Below, piece after piece: positions 1-6,311 of a stretch of DNA of 11,969 bases (its first letter is position 1; every line of letters begins with the position of its first letter). Source of the stretch: Clostridia bacterium (lineage in GTDB: Bacteria > Bacillota > Clostridia > Christensenellales > Aristaeellaceae); assembly GCA_017620115.1 (NCBI GenBank), contig JAFZRB010000399.1:1-11969 (forward strand). Direction: 5' to 3'. The position numbers and the translations under genes were made by a program. A model generated the notes under the pieces. The model saw nothing but the letters and a program-made list of their open reading frames with translations. It was not told the origin of the DNA and did not search any database.

Positions 1-102
1 AACGGTGGCCATTACAATACTGCTGCTGGGACGGATGACCTGCCAAGCACAAAGCCACGAGAAATCATTCCTGAAACGTTATGATCTCTCCACCACGGTC
101 AT

Positions 103-453
103 GTGGTGGCGCTGGAGGTCAACATGCGCCCCTGCGGCGGCTTCTCGCCGGACATGATGAACTACGCAAACAGCACCGACGTTTACAAGATCTGGGCGGA
201 CATGATCGCCTTCGACCGCTCCACCAAGCCGCAGGGCGAGCATTTCTTCTGCCCCTTCGCCGGCCGGCGCGACGGCAAGCCCTTCGCCCTGAGCCACGAG
301 GAATTCGCCGCCAAGTACGCCGCCCAGATGCGCATGATGGAGCGCATCCCGGACGCCCTGGCCGACGCCATGGGCAACCAGATGTACGTGGCCGTGTTCC
401 CCACCGAGGAAGAGATGAACGCTTTCTACGACGACGCCGTGCGGTGCGTGTGA
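103..453 (+). CDS. C-terminal fragment of an ATP-grasp ligase (broken 5' end)
   Basis: The roughly 115 residues match the end of a clostridial ATP-grasp carboxylate-amine/thiol ligase of about 400 residues. The block ALEVNMRPCGGFSPDM near the start is the last metal- and ATP-binding strand and loop of the ATP-grasp fold; the family-typical tail FAGRRDGKP, LSHEE and ERIPDALADAMGNQ follows. The ATP-binding lobe and active-site body are missing. The frame has a TGA at 82-84, and the GTG at 103 has no SD, so I read this as a remnant rather than a translated gene. In frame, homology begins at about 103. The 84 bases before it show no ATP-grasp similarity in any frame and are less GC-rich. The substrate cannot be inferred. 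Family is fairly certain; whether the break is natural or an assembly join is open. Confidence 0.6.
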   Translation: MVALEVNMRPCGGFSPDMMNYANSTDVYKIWADMIAFDRSTKPQGEHFFCPFAGRRDGKPFALSHEEFAAKYAAQMRMMERIPDALADAMGNQMYVAVFPTEEEMNAFYDDAVRCV

Positions 454-500
454 CCGCGCGCGACGCCCGCCGGACGATATCCGGAATCCGCCAAATAACT

Positions 501-537
501 CAGAACCCCATGCCGGGATCGCTGGCATGGGGTTCTG
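501..537. terminator. Bidirectional Rho-independent terminator between convergent genes
   Basis: Perfect 14-bp inverted repeat: CAGAACCCCATGCC at 501-514, a 9-nt loop, and its complement at 524-537. It lies between the ATP-grasp remnant (plus) and the GH20 fusion gene (minus), which converge here. The U-tracts are weak on both sides (AGTTATTT on the minus side, a T-rich TTGTTCTT further off on the plus side), but stem length and position make termination likely. Confidence 0.75.
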
Positions 538-557
538 TGCTATACTTGTTCTTAAAT

Positions 558-2582
558 CTACTCGAATTCCCGCGCCAGAACGCCGCTGGCCGCGCCGACC
601 GCGCCGCCGGCCAGCAGGAGCGCCTTCACGCGGCGCTGCAGCGTGGTGTTCTCGGGGAGCGACTCAATGCGCACGTCCTTCTGCTGCTCGCCCGTGAGCT
701 GGAACACCCAGCCCAGCGCGCCGTTCGAGCCGGCGTCCACGCGGGTGATGTCGAACGCCCGCTGGAAGCGCGGGATATTCGCGTCAGCCGGCAGCAGCTC
801 CCGCAGCTTGGGCGACATCAGCCAGGAACTGCACTGCATGGGCAGCTCCGCCCATTCGGGGAAGTATTCCTTCAGGAAGGAGCGCGCCCGCGCCACCGAG
901 TCGTTCAGCGGGGTCGGCGTCAGATGCGTATCGGAGGGGATGTGCAGCGCGATCCAGCGCTTGCCCTCTTCCTCGCGCAGCTCGTATTCCAGCTCGCCAA
1001 TGCGGAACAGCCGCGCGCCGATCTGGCGCGTCGTCCACCAGAAACGGTCGAAGGCGTAAGCGCCCGTGGAGCGGTAATGCTCCGCCACAAAACGGGAGAA
1101 GCATTTCAGGGTGTCCAGCCACACGTCCTCCGGCAAGTCCTTCCACGCGCCGTCCGCGCGGCTGTCCAGCGCCGTAATGAGCTGGCGCGCCATTTCGTCC
1201 GCGCCGTCGCCGTTCTTCTCGGGCTGCTCACCGCAGTATTCGGGAACCTCCGTCCAGGCGAAATCCATCACGCGAAGCGCATAGGGCCGCGGCATGCCGA
1301 TGGCGAAGAGCAGCTTCTCCAGCTTCTCCTGGCGCAGCAGGCCGTCGCAGATGCGCCAAACATCCTGCATTTCCGGCCTTTGCCGCATGGCGGCCTGCGC
1401 ATCCAGCTCGGCCCGCGCGTCCTCCTCGGAGATCTTCCACACGCGCTCCGGCGCGCCGGTCACGCCCAGCCGCTCGACCTGGGCCTGCAAGCCGCCCACG
1501 GCCTGCCGGAAAGCCTCCCACGAATCGGATGCGTGCTGCCGCCCGGCCTTGAGCGCCACGGCGGGAACGCGCGGGAAGAGCAGGTATTCGGCGCGTTTCT
1601 CATTCGTCACGCGCTCCGACCACATGGGGCACTCGATGCCCAAAAGGTTTTCGGGATGCTCGCGCGCGTACTCCGGAACCTCCGGGGCCTGCCAGATGTT
1701 GTGAACGTCGATGGCTGAATACGGGCGGCTGATGTAGTAGTGCTCCGTTTCGGAAGAAATGACCTGCCCGCCCGCGGCCAGGAAGGCGGCGGTTTCGCGG
1801 TCGTTGCCCAGCCAGTGCTGAACGATGAAGTGATCGGGCAGCAGTCCGCCGTCCAGCGATTCGTTCCACACGATGGTTCGCTTGCCCTTCTTCGCCAGAT
1901 AATCGCCGATCTCCAGCACCAGCCAGCGCTGCAGCTCGTTTTCGTCGGCCAGACGCTCCTCGCGGATGCGCCGCTGGCAATCCGGACAGCGCCGCCAGTG
2001 CTGCTTGATGGCCTCGTCGCCGCCGATATGGATTTCCGGGCCGGGGAAGAGATCGGCCACCTCGTCCAGGATGTCCTCGAGGAAACGCACGGCCTCGTCG
2101 CGGCCCGCGCAGATCAGGTTCGGGAACACGCCCGGCATGGTGCCAACCCAGTACTGATAGGGCCTGCCGACGGTAATTTTTCCATCCGGCCCCACGATTT
2201 CACGGCGGCAGCCGAACTCGGGATAGGCGGCCAGCATGGCGCTGGCATGGCCGGGCACCTCGATCTCGGGCACGATTTCCACGCCGCGCTCCCGCGCGAA
2301 GGCCACGATGCCGCGAATCTCCTCCTGCGTGTAAAAGCCGGCGTTGTTCTCGTTCTCATTCTCCGCGCCGAAGAACGCGGGGCCGCGCACGGAGCCCACC
2401 TCCGTCAGCCGGGGATAGCGTTTGATTTCGATGCGCCAGCCCTGATCGTCGGTGAGGTGCCAGTGCATCCGGTTCATGCCGCACAGCGCGGCGGCCTCGA
2501 CGACGCGGCGGATCTCGGCGACGGGCATATAGTGCCGCGCCACGTCCAGCATAAAGCCGCGATAAGCAAAGGGTTCCGTCAT
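558..2582 (-). CDS. GH20 beta-N-acetylhexosaminidase fused to a C-terminal GNAT-like acyltransferase module
   Basis: 674 residues, no signal peptide, so cytoplasmic. Residues 1-350 form a GH20 TIM barrel without the usual N-terminal GH20b domain. Landmarks are YRGFMLD (7-13), MHWHLTDDQGWR (39-50), VPEIEVPGH (104-112), and HIGGDE (185-190), whose D189-E190 pair is the substrate-assisted catalytic dyad; the barrel closes at NLLGIECPMWSE (312-323). Expected activity is release of terminal beta-linked GlcNAc or GalNAc. From about residue 400 the protein changes to an architecture I recognise as the NAT_N/GNAT_C acyltransferase pair: WRICDGLLRQ (409-418), IALHIPSD (544-551), then SSWLMSPKLRELLP (585-598) and ANIPRFQ (601-607). 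The frame is continuous, so the fusion is real in this sequence. The ATG overlaps the upstream stop (ATGA at 2579-2582), implying translational coupling; AGGAAAGGA upstream serves as SD. It is the last gene of the GH78 operon. The acyl substrate is unknown; GH20 assignment is firm, the acyltransferase domain name is from memory. Confidence 0.9.
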   Translation of the reverse strand: MTEPFAYRGFMLDVARHYMPVAEIRRVVEAAALCGMNRMHWHLTDDQGWRIEIKRYPRLTEVGSVRGPAFFGAENENENNAGFYTQEEIRGIVAFARERGVEIVPEIEVPGHASAMLAAYPEFGCRREIVGPDGKITVGRPYQYWVGTMPGVFPNLICAGRDEAVRFLEDILDEVADLFPGPEIHIGGDEAIKQHWRRCPDCQRRIREERLADENELQRWLVLEIGDYLAKKGKRTIVWNESLDGGLLPDHFIVQHWLGNDRETAAFLAAGGQVISSETEHYYISRPYSAIDVHNIWQAPEVPEYAREHPENLLGIECPMWSERVTNEKRAEYLLFPRVPAVALKAGRQHASDSWEAFRQAVGGLQAQVERLGVTGAPERVWKISEEDARAELDAQAAMRQRPEMQDVWRICDGLLRQEKLEKLLFAIGMPRPYALRVMDFAWTEVPEYCGEQPEKNGDGADEMARQLITALDSRADGAWKDLPEDVWLDTLKCFSRFVAEHYRSTGAYAFDRFWWTTRQIGARLFRIGELEYELREEEGKRWIALHIPSDTHLTPTPLNDSVARARSFLKEYFPEWAELPMQCSSWLMSPKLRELLPADANIPRFQRAFDITRVDAGSNGALGWVFQLTGEQQKDVRIESLPENTTLQRRVKALLLAGGAVGAASGVLAREFE

Positions 2583-3055
2583 GTGTTTCCGTCCTTTCCT
2601 GTGCTGCCCTTCGGGACGAACTGGGCCATCGTGTCCTCCAGCGCGTGCGACACGCGGCTCCAGTTCTGCATAGCCTCCTCCTGCGCGGCGCGATATAATT
2701 CATTGCAGCTGCGCTGCGTGCCGATCTCCATCTCCTGGCACTTGAGGCGCGTCTCCTCCAGCAGGCGCTCGCATTCGGCCTTGGTCTCCCGCTTCAGCCG
2801 CTCGATGTTTTCCAGATACTGGTCGGCGGACGCCTGCGCCGACTCGAACACGCCGTTCAGCTTTATGGCGGCCTCGGCGATGGAGCCGGCGTTCCCGATC
2901 TCGATGGTGCGGCTCTTCAGCTTTTCCCGCGTTTCCTTCAGCTGCGCCTCCAGGTTTTCAATCCGCTCGGCGAGCGATTCGTTCTCCCGCATGAGCAGCG
3001 TCGCCTGTTCGATCAAAGCCGCGCGATTCATCTTTTTGAGGTCATAGCTTGTCAT
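2579..3055 (-). CDS. Coiled-coil protein of unknown function
   Basis: 158 charged, soluble residues with no membrane segment or signal peptide. Residues 1-15 (DLKKMNRAALIEQ) resemble the start of a small family of clostridial coiled-coil proteins. Residues 20-50 and 80-112 have strong heptad character rich in Glu, Lys, Arg and Leu. Between them lies a less helical-repeat block, NAGSIAEAAIKLNGVFESAQ (55-74), which I recall as the conserved core of these proteins, often labelled vaguely as DNA-repair or DivIVA-like. Nothing catalytic is visible. The start is supported by AAGGAG seven bases before the ATG. The stop overlaps the GH20 start by four bases. It sits between an isomerase and a glycosidase, which does not suggest a sugar-enzyme role; scaffolding or membrane-associated assembly is possible but unproven. 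Confidence 0.75.
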   Translation of the reverse strand: MTSYDLKKMNRAALIEQATLLMRENESLAERIENLEAQLKETREKLKSRTIEIGNAGSIAEAAIKLNGVFESAQASADQYLENIERLKRETKAECERLLEETRLKCQEMEIGTQRSCNELYRAAQEEAMQNWSRVSHALEDTMAQFVPKGSTGKDGNT

Positions 3056-3100
3056 CGTTTCATCTCCTTCGCCCGCCGGGGGACTTTGCGGCGCGCGCGT

Positions 3101-3676
3101 TTATTCGGGCTTTGTCTCCAGCTTCAGCGGGTAATCGCCCAGGTGCTTGAGCCTAAAGCCGTTCTTCTTGTAGGTTTCGTAGTCAAACGCCTCCAGCTCG
3201 TCGATGGCCAGCTTGTGGAATTCATAGAAGTTGTGCCACCACTCGTAGCCGCTGCCCAGCTCCGCGCCCAGATAGGCGTCGGCGATGTCGCAGCCCATCT
3301 GCGGGGCCACATAGAACGCGCCCATCGCCAGCACGTTCACGCCGTTGCCGGTGATGGCCCGCAGCGCCGCGGGCACCGACTCCACCACGCCCGCGTGCAC
3401 GTGGGGGCACTTGCTGGCCGCGATGTGAATGCCCATGCCCGTGCCGCAGAAGATCAGCGCGCGCTCGAATTCGCCCTCGGCGATCATCGCGCCCACGCGC
3501 AGGCCGATGCGATGGAACATCAGGTCGGTGTTCTCCTGCTCCTGATCCGGCGCGGTCACGCCTACGTCGGTGATGGTCCAGCCCTTGGCCTTCAGGTGCG
3601 CTACCACCGCCTCCTTCAGAGGATAGCCGGCGAAATCCGCGCCGACGAGAAGCTGCTTGTCCTTGATGGTCTTCAT
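3101..3676 (-). CDS. RpiB/LacA/LacB-family sugar-phosphate isomerase
   Basis: 191 residues with the RpiB fold: VGADFAGYPLKEAV (11-24) is the N-terminal strand and phosphate-binding loop; FCGTGMGIHIAASK (76-89) carries the conserved Cys77 and the glycine loop; NGVNVLAMGA (111-120) matches the conserved NDANVLALG strand. The family interconverts aldose and ketose phosphates (ribose-5-P/ribulose-5-P, galactose-6-P/tagatose-6-P, tetrulose-P). Here the CHD triplet common after the glycine loop is VES (98-100), and about 40 extra C-terminal residues are present compared with the usual 140-150, so a substrate other than ribose-5-P is likely. Start chosen at the ATG ending at 3676: GGAGG at 3685-3689 is spaced 8 nt from it, whereas the in-frame GTG three codons upstream overlaps the SD. 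It follows the rhamnosidase by 30 bases in the same operon. Family is sure, substrate unknown. Confidence 0.88.
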   Translation of the reverse strand: MKTIKDKQLLVGADFAGYPLKEAVVAHLKAKGWTITDVGVTAPDQEQENTDLMFHRIGLRVGAMIAEGEFERALIFCGTGMGIHIAASKCPHVHAGVVESVPAALRAITGNGVNVLAMGAFYVAPQMGCDIADAYLGAELGSGYEWWHNFYEFHKLAIDELEAFDYETYKKNGFRLKHLGDYPLKLETKPE

Positions 3677-3684
3677 AAAAAACA

Positions 3685-3689
3685 CCTCC
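3685..3689 (-). promoter_or_regulatory. Shine-Dalgarno of the RpiB-like gene (decides its start)
   Basis: GGAGG on the minus strand, 8 nt before ATG 3676-3674. It excludes the upstream GTG (3685), which overlaps the SD itself. Confidence 0.8.
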
Positions 3690-3706
3690 GTTGTATGAAT
3701 GATACA

Positions 3707-6214
3707 TTACAGATTGTCTGATTCAAAGGCATGATGACCGGAGAAGCAGATGGTCTTCACGCCGCCGAATTCCACCTCCGCCTCCGCGCCGAAGGGCACG
3801 TCCAGCTGCATGTACGCCTTTTCGCCCCGGCGCACCCAGCGGACGTTCACCGCGCCGCGCGGCGTGTCGACCGTGGCCTGGCAGCTCATGAGCTTCTTCG
3901 GCAGCTTCGGCTTCACCGCGAAGCGCCTCCAGCCATCCTCCAGCGGAACAAGGCCCGCGAGCGCGCTGTAGAACCACGCGCCGACCGCGCCGTACATGGG
4001 ATGGTTGTAGCTGTTCATGCCGCCGTTGTCCTTCAGCTCGAAGCGTTCCCACACGGTGGTGGCCTCGTTTTGCAGCATCCAGCCCCACGACGGGTATTCC
4101 TCGCGCGTGACCAGCGCGTAGGCCTCATCGATATAGCCGAAGCGCGCCAGCTCATCCAGCAGATATTTTGTGCACAGGTTGCCGGTGGTGAAACGGTATT
4201 CGCTTCTCACGAGGTCGTCGCGGAGCGCCTTCGCGATAACCGCGCGGTCTTCCTCCGGCGCGAGGTCGAGCCACAGCGCGAACGCCTGGCAGGCCATGGA
4301 GCCTGTGGCGAAGGTTTTTGCCTCCCTGTCGTACCACTTTTCGAGCATCGCCGCGCCGATTTTCCCGGCGAGGGCGGCGTATTTTTCCTCGTCCTCCGCG
4401 CGGCCCAGCAGGCGGGCGAACTTTTCCAGCAGCCGGCAGTTGTAATACGAATACCCGGTTGACATGAACACCCCCGGCGTCACGCCGGACTTCGCGCCTT
4501 CCGGGCTGTCGCAGGCGTAGGCCGGGCCGGCCCAGTCGCCATAGTAGCTGTAATTGACGAGATAATTATCGCTGTGATCCAGCAGACACTGCTCCCAGCG
4601 GGCGTAGTTGTCGAACTGCTCGCGGATGACGCCGAGGTCTCCCCCGTGCAGCCAGGCCATGTGCCCCGCCACCAGAAAGCTGGAGCACACCGGGTCGGCC
4701 GGCCAGGAGCCGTACACCTTGGGCGCGGTGCAGGAGATAGCGCCGTCGGGCTTCTGCGCGTCCGCGATGTCGCGGCAGACTTTGCGGAACATGGCCGTCG
4801 CCTCGAAGTTGTAGGGCGTCTCCTCAAAGCGCACGGTGGCGTCGTTCATCCAGCCCATGCGCTCGTCGCGCTGCGGGCAGTCGGTGAGGATGGAGTGCAT
4901 GTTGTCGCGCTCGGTGCGCAGAACCATATCCTGGATGGCGTTGACCACGGCGCTGCCGCAGCGGAAAGCGCTGTCGCTGTCCAGGTCGGTGTGAAGGGGT
5001 ATGGCGGAGATCATGTCCGCCGTGAGGTCGACGCCGCTGACCAGCGCGTAGCGGAAGCCGTGATACACGAATTCCGGCTGCCACGCGTCGTCGCGCCTTT
5101 TGCCCGCGGCGATGTAGGTGTCGGCGGCCTTCGCGCCGCGCAGGTTGTCGAAATAGGGCGTGCCGTCTTCGCGCAGGCGCTCGGCGTGGCGCACGGTAAC
5201 GGTCTGGCCCGGCACGAGATCGTCGGGCATGTCGATCACGACCACGCCGGCGATGTTCTGCCCGAAATCCACCAGCCAGCCCTCGGGCAGGCGGCTCAGG
5301 GAGACGGGATCAACAGTCCGCCAGCCCGTGACCGGCGGGATCGTCATGGGCCGCATGACGCCGCCGGGCGGGTCGATGGGGCATGACGGGCCGTATAGGA
5401 TCTTCTGGCGGGCGTCGTAGGTCTCGCCGTCGAACAGGTGGGAAAACGTGATCGGCCCCTGGCCGCACTGCCATTTCCCGTCGGTTTTGATCGTCTTGCT
5501 CGTGCCGTCCTCATAGTCGATCACCAGCATGGCGGAGAGCTGGATGGGGCCGAAGAAGGCGGGCTTTTCATGCCTGTTGAGATACGGGCCGTCGTTGCTG
5601 CGCCAACCCGCCGCCACGGTGACGGAGAGCGTGTTGTCGCCATCCTTCAGCCAGTCGGACAGGTCGGGATACAGCACGTACTGGCAGGTTTTCGTGTAAT
5701 CGGTCACCGCGGGGCTCAGGGCGTCGCCCCAGAGGGGTTCGCCGTTGAGCCGCGCGGCGCAGTATCCCAGCCCGCAGACGTAAAGCCGCGCGTCCTTCAC
5801 GGGCCTGTTGACCTTGAACCTGCGCCGGAAATACGCCGGGCGGTGCGGATCGCTCCACGTCGGGGCGATCCACGGGGCCGTCCAGTCGATGTCGCCGACA
5901 AAGAACGACGCGTCAGCCTCGTCGCTTTCGCGGCCCTGATCGTCCCTGAGCCACAGCGTCCATTCGATTTCCGGGCCGTTCGGCAGCGAGGCGGTCACGA
6001 TGTGGCGCTGCTCGCGGCTCTCGATCCAGCCGGTGGCCATCAGCAGTTTCCCGCCTGAGAAGAGCGCCAGCGAGTACGCGCTCTGACACGCGCCGGGCGC
6101 GTCGTTCACCGCCGCCCAGGATAATTCTATTTCGGGGCCCTCGACAACGCGCGCGAGGTCTTCAAAGGTATCCATGCGCTGATGGTTTACCATCAGCTTC
6201 ACCGGCCTGAACAA
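3707..6214 (-). CDS. GH78 alpha-L-rhamnosidase
   Basis: 835 residues, no signal peptide, so probably intracellular, removing alpha-L-rhamnose from imported glycosides or oligosaccharides by inversion. Domain order is the standard GH78 one: N-terminal beta-sandwich (about 5-105); carbohydrate-binding-like Bac_rhamnosid_N (about 125-285) with PAYFRRRF and RLYVCGLGYCAARLNG; a further beta domain with DFGQNIAG (316-323); an (alpha/alpha)6 catalytic barrel from about 410; and a C-terminal beta domain (about 755-835). DCPQRDERMGWMND (445-458) holds D445, the putative general acid E451, W455 and D458; NEATTVWERFE (716-726) holds E723, the likely general base. GMNSYNHPMYGA (732-743) is also family-typical. 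The start is a TTG at 6214 preceded by GGGGGTG about 8 nt upstream; homology to the family begins within the first residues, and an in-frame stop lies at 6221-6223. First gene of the operon. Confidence 0.93.
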   Translation of the reverse strand: MFRPVKLMVNHQRMDTFEDLARVVEGPEIELSWAAVNDAPGACQSAYSLALFSGGKLLMATGWIESREQRHIVTASLPNGPEIEWTLWLRDDQGRESDEADASFFVGDIDWTAPWIAPTWSDPHRPAYFRRRFKVNRPVKDARLYVCGLGYCAARLNGEPLWGDALSPAVTDYTKTCQYVLYPDLSDWLKDGDNTLSVTVAAGWRSNDGPYLNRHEKPAFFGPIQLSAMLVIDYEDGTSKTIKTDGKWQCGQGPITFSHLFDGETYDARQKILYGPSCPIDPPGGVMRPMTIPPVTGWRTVDPVSLSRLPEGWLVDFGQNIAGVVVIDMPDDLVPGQTVTVRHAERLREDGTPYFDNLRGAKAADTYIAAGKRRDDAWQPEFVYHGFRYALVSGVDLTADMISAIPLHTDLDSDSAFRCGSAVVNAIQDMVLRTERDNMHSILTDCPQRDERMGWMNDATVRFEETPYNFEATAMFRKVCRDIADAQKPDGAISCTAPKVYGSWPADPVCSSFLVAGHMAWLHGGDLGVIREQFDNYARWEQCLLDHSDNYLVNYSYYGDWAGPAYACDSPEGAKSGVTPGVFMSTGYSYYNCRLLEKFARLLGRAEDEEKYAALAGKIGAAMLEKWYDREAKTFATGSMACQAFALWLDLAPEEDRAVIAKALRDDLVRSEYRFTTGNLCTKYLLDELARFGYIDEAYALVTREEYPSWGWMLQNEATTVWERFELKDNGGMNSYNHPMYGAVGAWFYSALAGLVPLEDGWRRFAVKPKLPKKLMSCQATVDTPRGAVNVRWVRRGEKAYMQLDVPFGAEAEVEFGGVKTICFSGHHAFESDNL
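6178..6197. promoter_or_regulatory. 20-bp dyad at the start of the GH78 gene
   Basis: GCTGATGGT and ACCATCAGC form perfect 9-bp arms around a 2-nt centre, within the first codons of the rhamnosidase and about 40-60 nt after its predicted transcription start. The tiny centre favours a DNA operator over an RNA hairpin. No regulator is encoded nearby, so its function is only suggested. Confidence 0.3.
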
Positions 6215-6243
6215 AGCGCATCACCCCCATGCTTTCTGCTGCT

Positions 6244-6272
6244 ATGATAGCACGGGCCGCGGAGCGTGTCAA
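6244..6272 (-). promoter_or_regulatory. Sigma-A type promoter of the GH78 operon
   Basis: On the minus strand TTGACA (6272-6267) is followed after exactly 17 nt by TATCAT (6249-6244), a perfect -35 and a 5/6 -10. Transcription would start at about 6237, giving a short leader of about 22 nt before the TTG start codon. The -35 lies in the loop, and the spacer runs through one arm, of the hairpin at 6251-6290. Confidence 0.75.
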
Positions 6273-6290
6273 GCGCGCCCGCGGCCCGTG
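6251..6290 (-). terminator. GC-rich hairpin terminating the flavoprotein gene
   Basis: CACGGGCCGCGG (6251-6262) pairs perfectly with CCGCGGCCCGTG (6279-6290) around a 16-nt loop, starting 22 nt after the stop codon of the upstream flavoprotein gene. There is no proper U-tract (the minus strand continues CTATCATAG), so termination efficiency is uncertain. The stem overlaps the promoter of the next operon. Confidence 0.55.
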
Positions 6291-6311
6291 AAGATGATTC
6301 AATATAGATCG

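Noticed and set aside
1..84. The first 84 bases as part of a transposase or another gene
   Set aside because: Short open stretches exist in more than one frame, but none matches a family I can name.
81..3047. Long plus-strand open frames (81-1718 and 1740-3047) opposite the GH20 and coiled-coil genes
   Set aside because: Low-complexity Arg/Ala/Leu/Gly-rich translations without recognisable domains, antisense to genes with clear families; typical of GC-rich DNA.
3731..6058. Plus-strand open frames antisense to the rhamnosidase (3731-4462, 4574-5386, 5438-6058)
   Set aside because: No domain similarity and His/Arg/Ala-rich composition; the minus-strand GH78 protein is complete with catalytic motifs.
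6175..6221. Alternative starts for the rhamnosidase (ATG 6193, ATG 6175) and an overlapping frame from ATG 6221
   Set aside because: The internal ATGs lack an SD and would cut into family homology; the 6221 ATG abuts GGGGGTG directly and opens only 19 codons.
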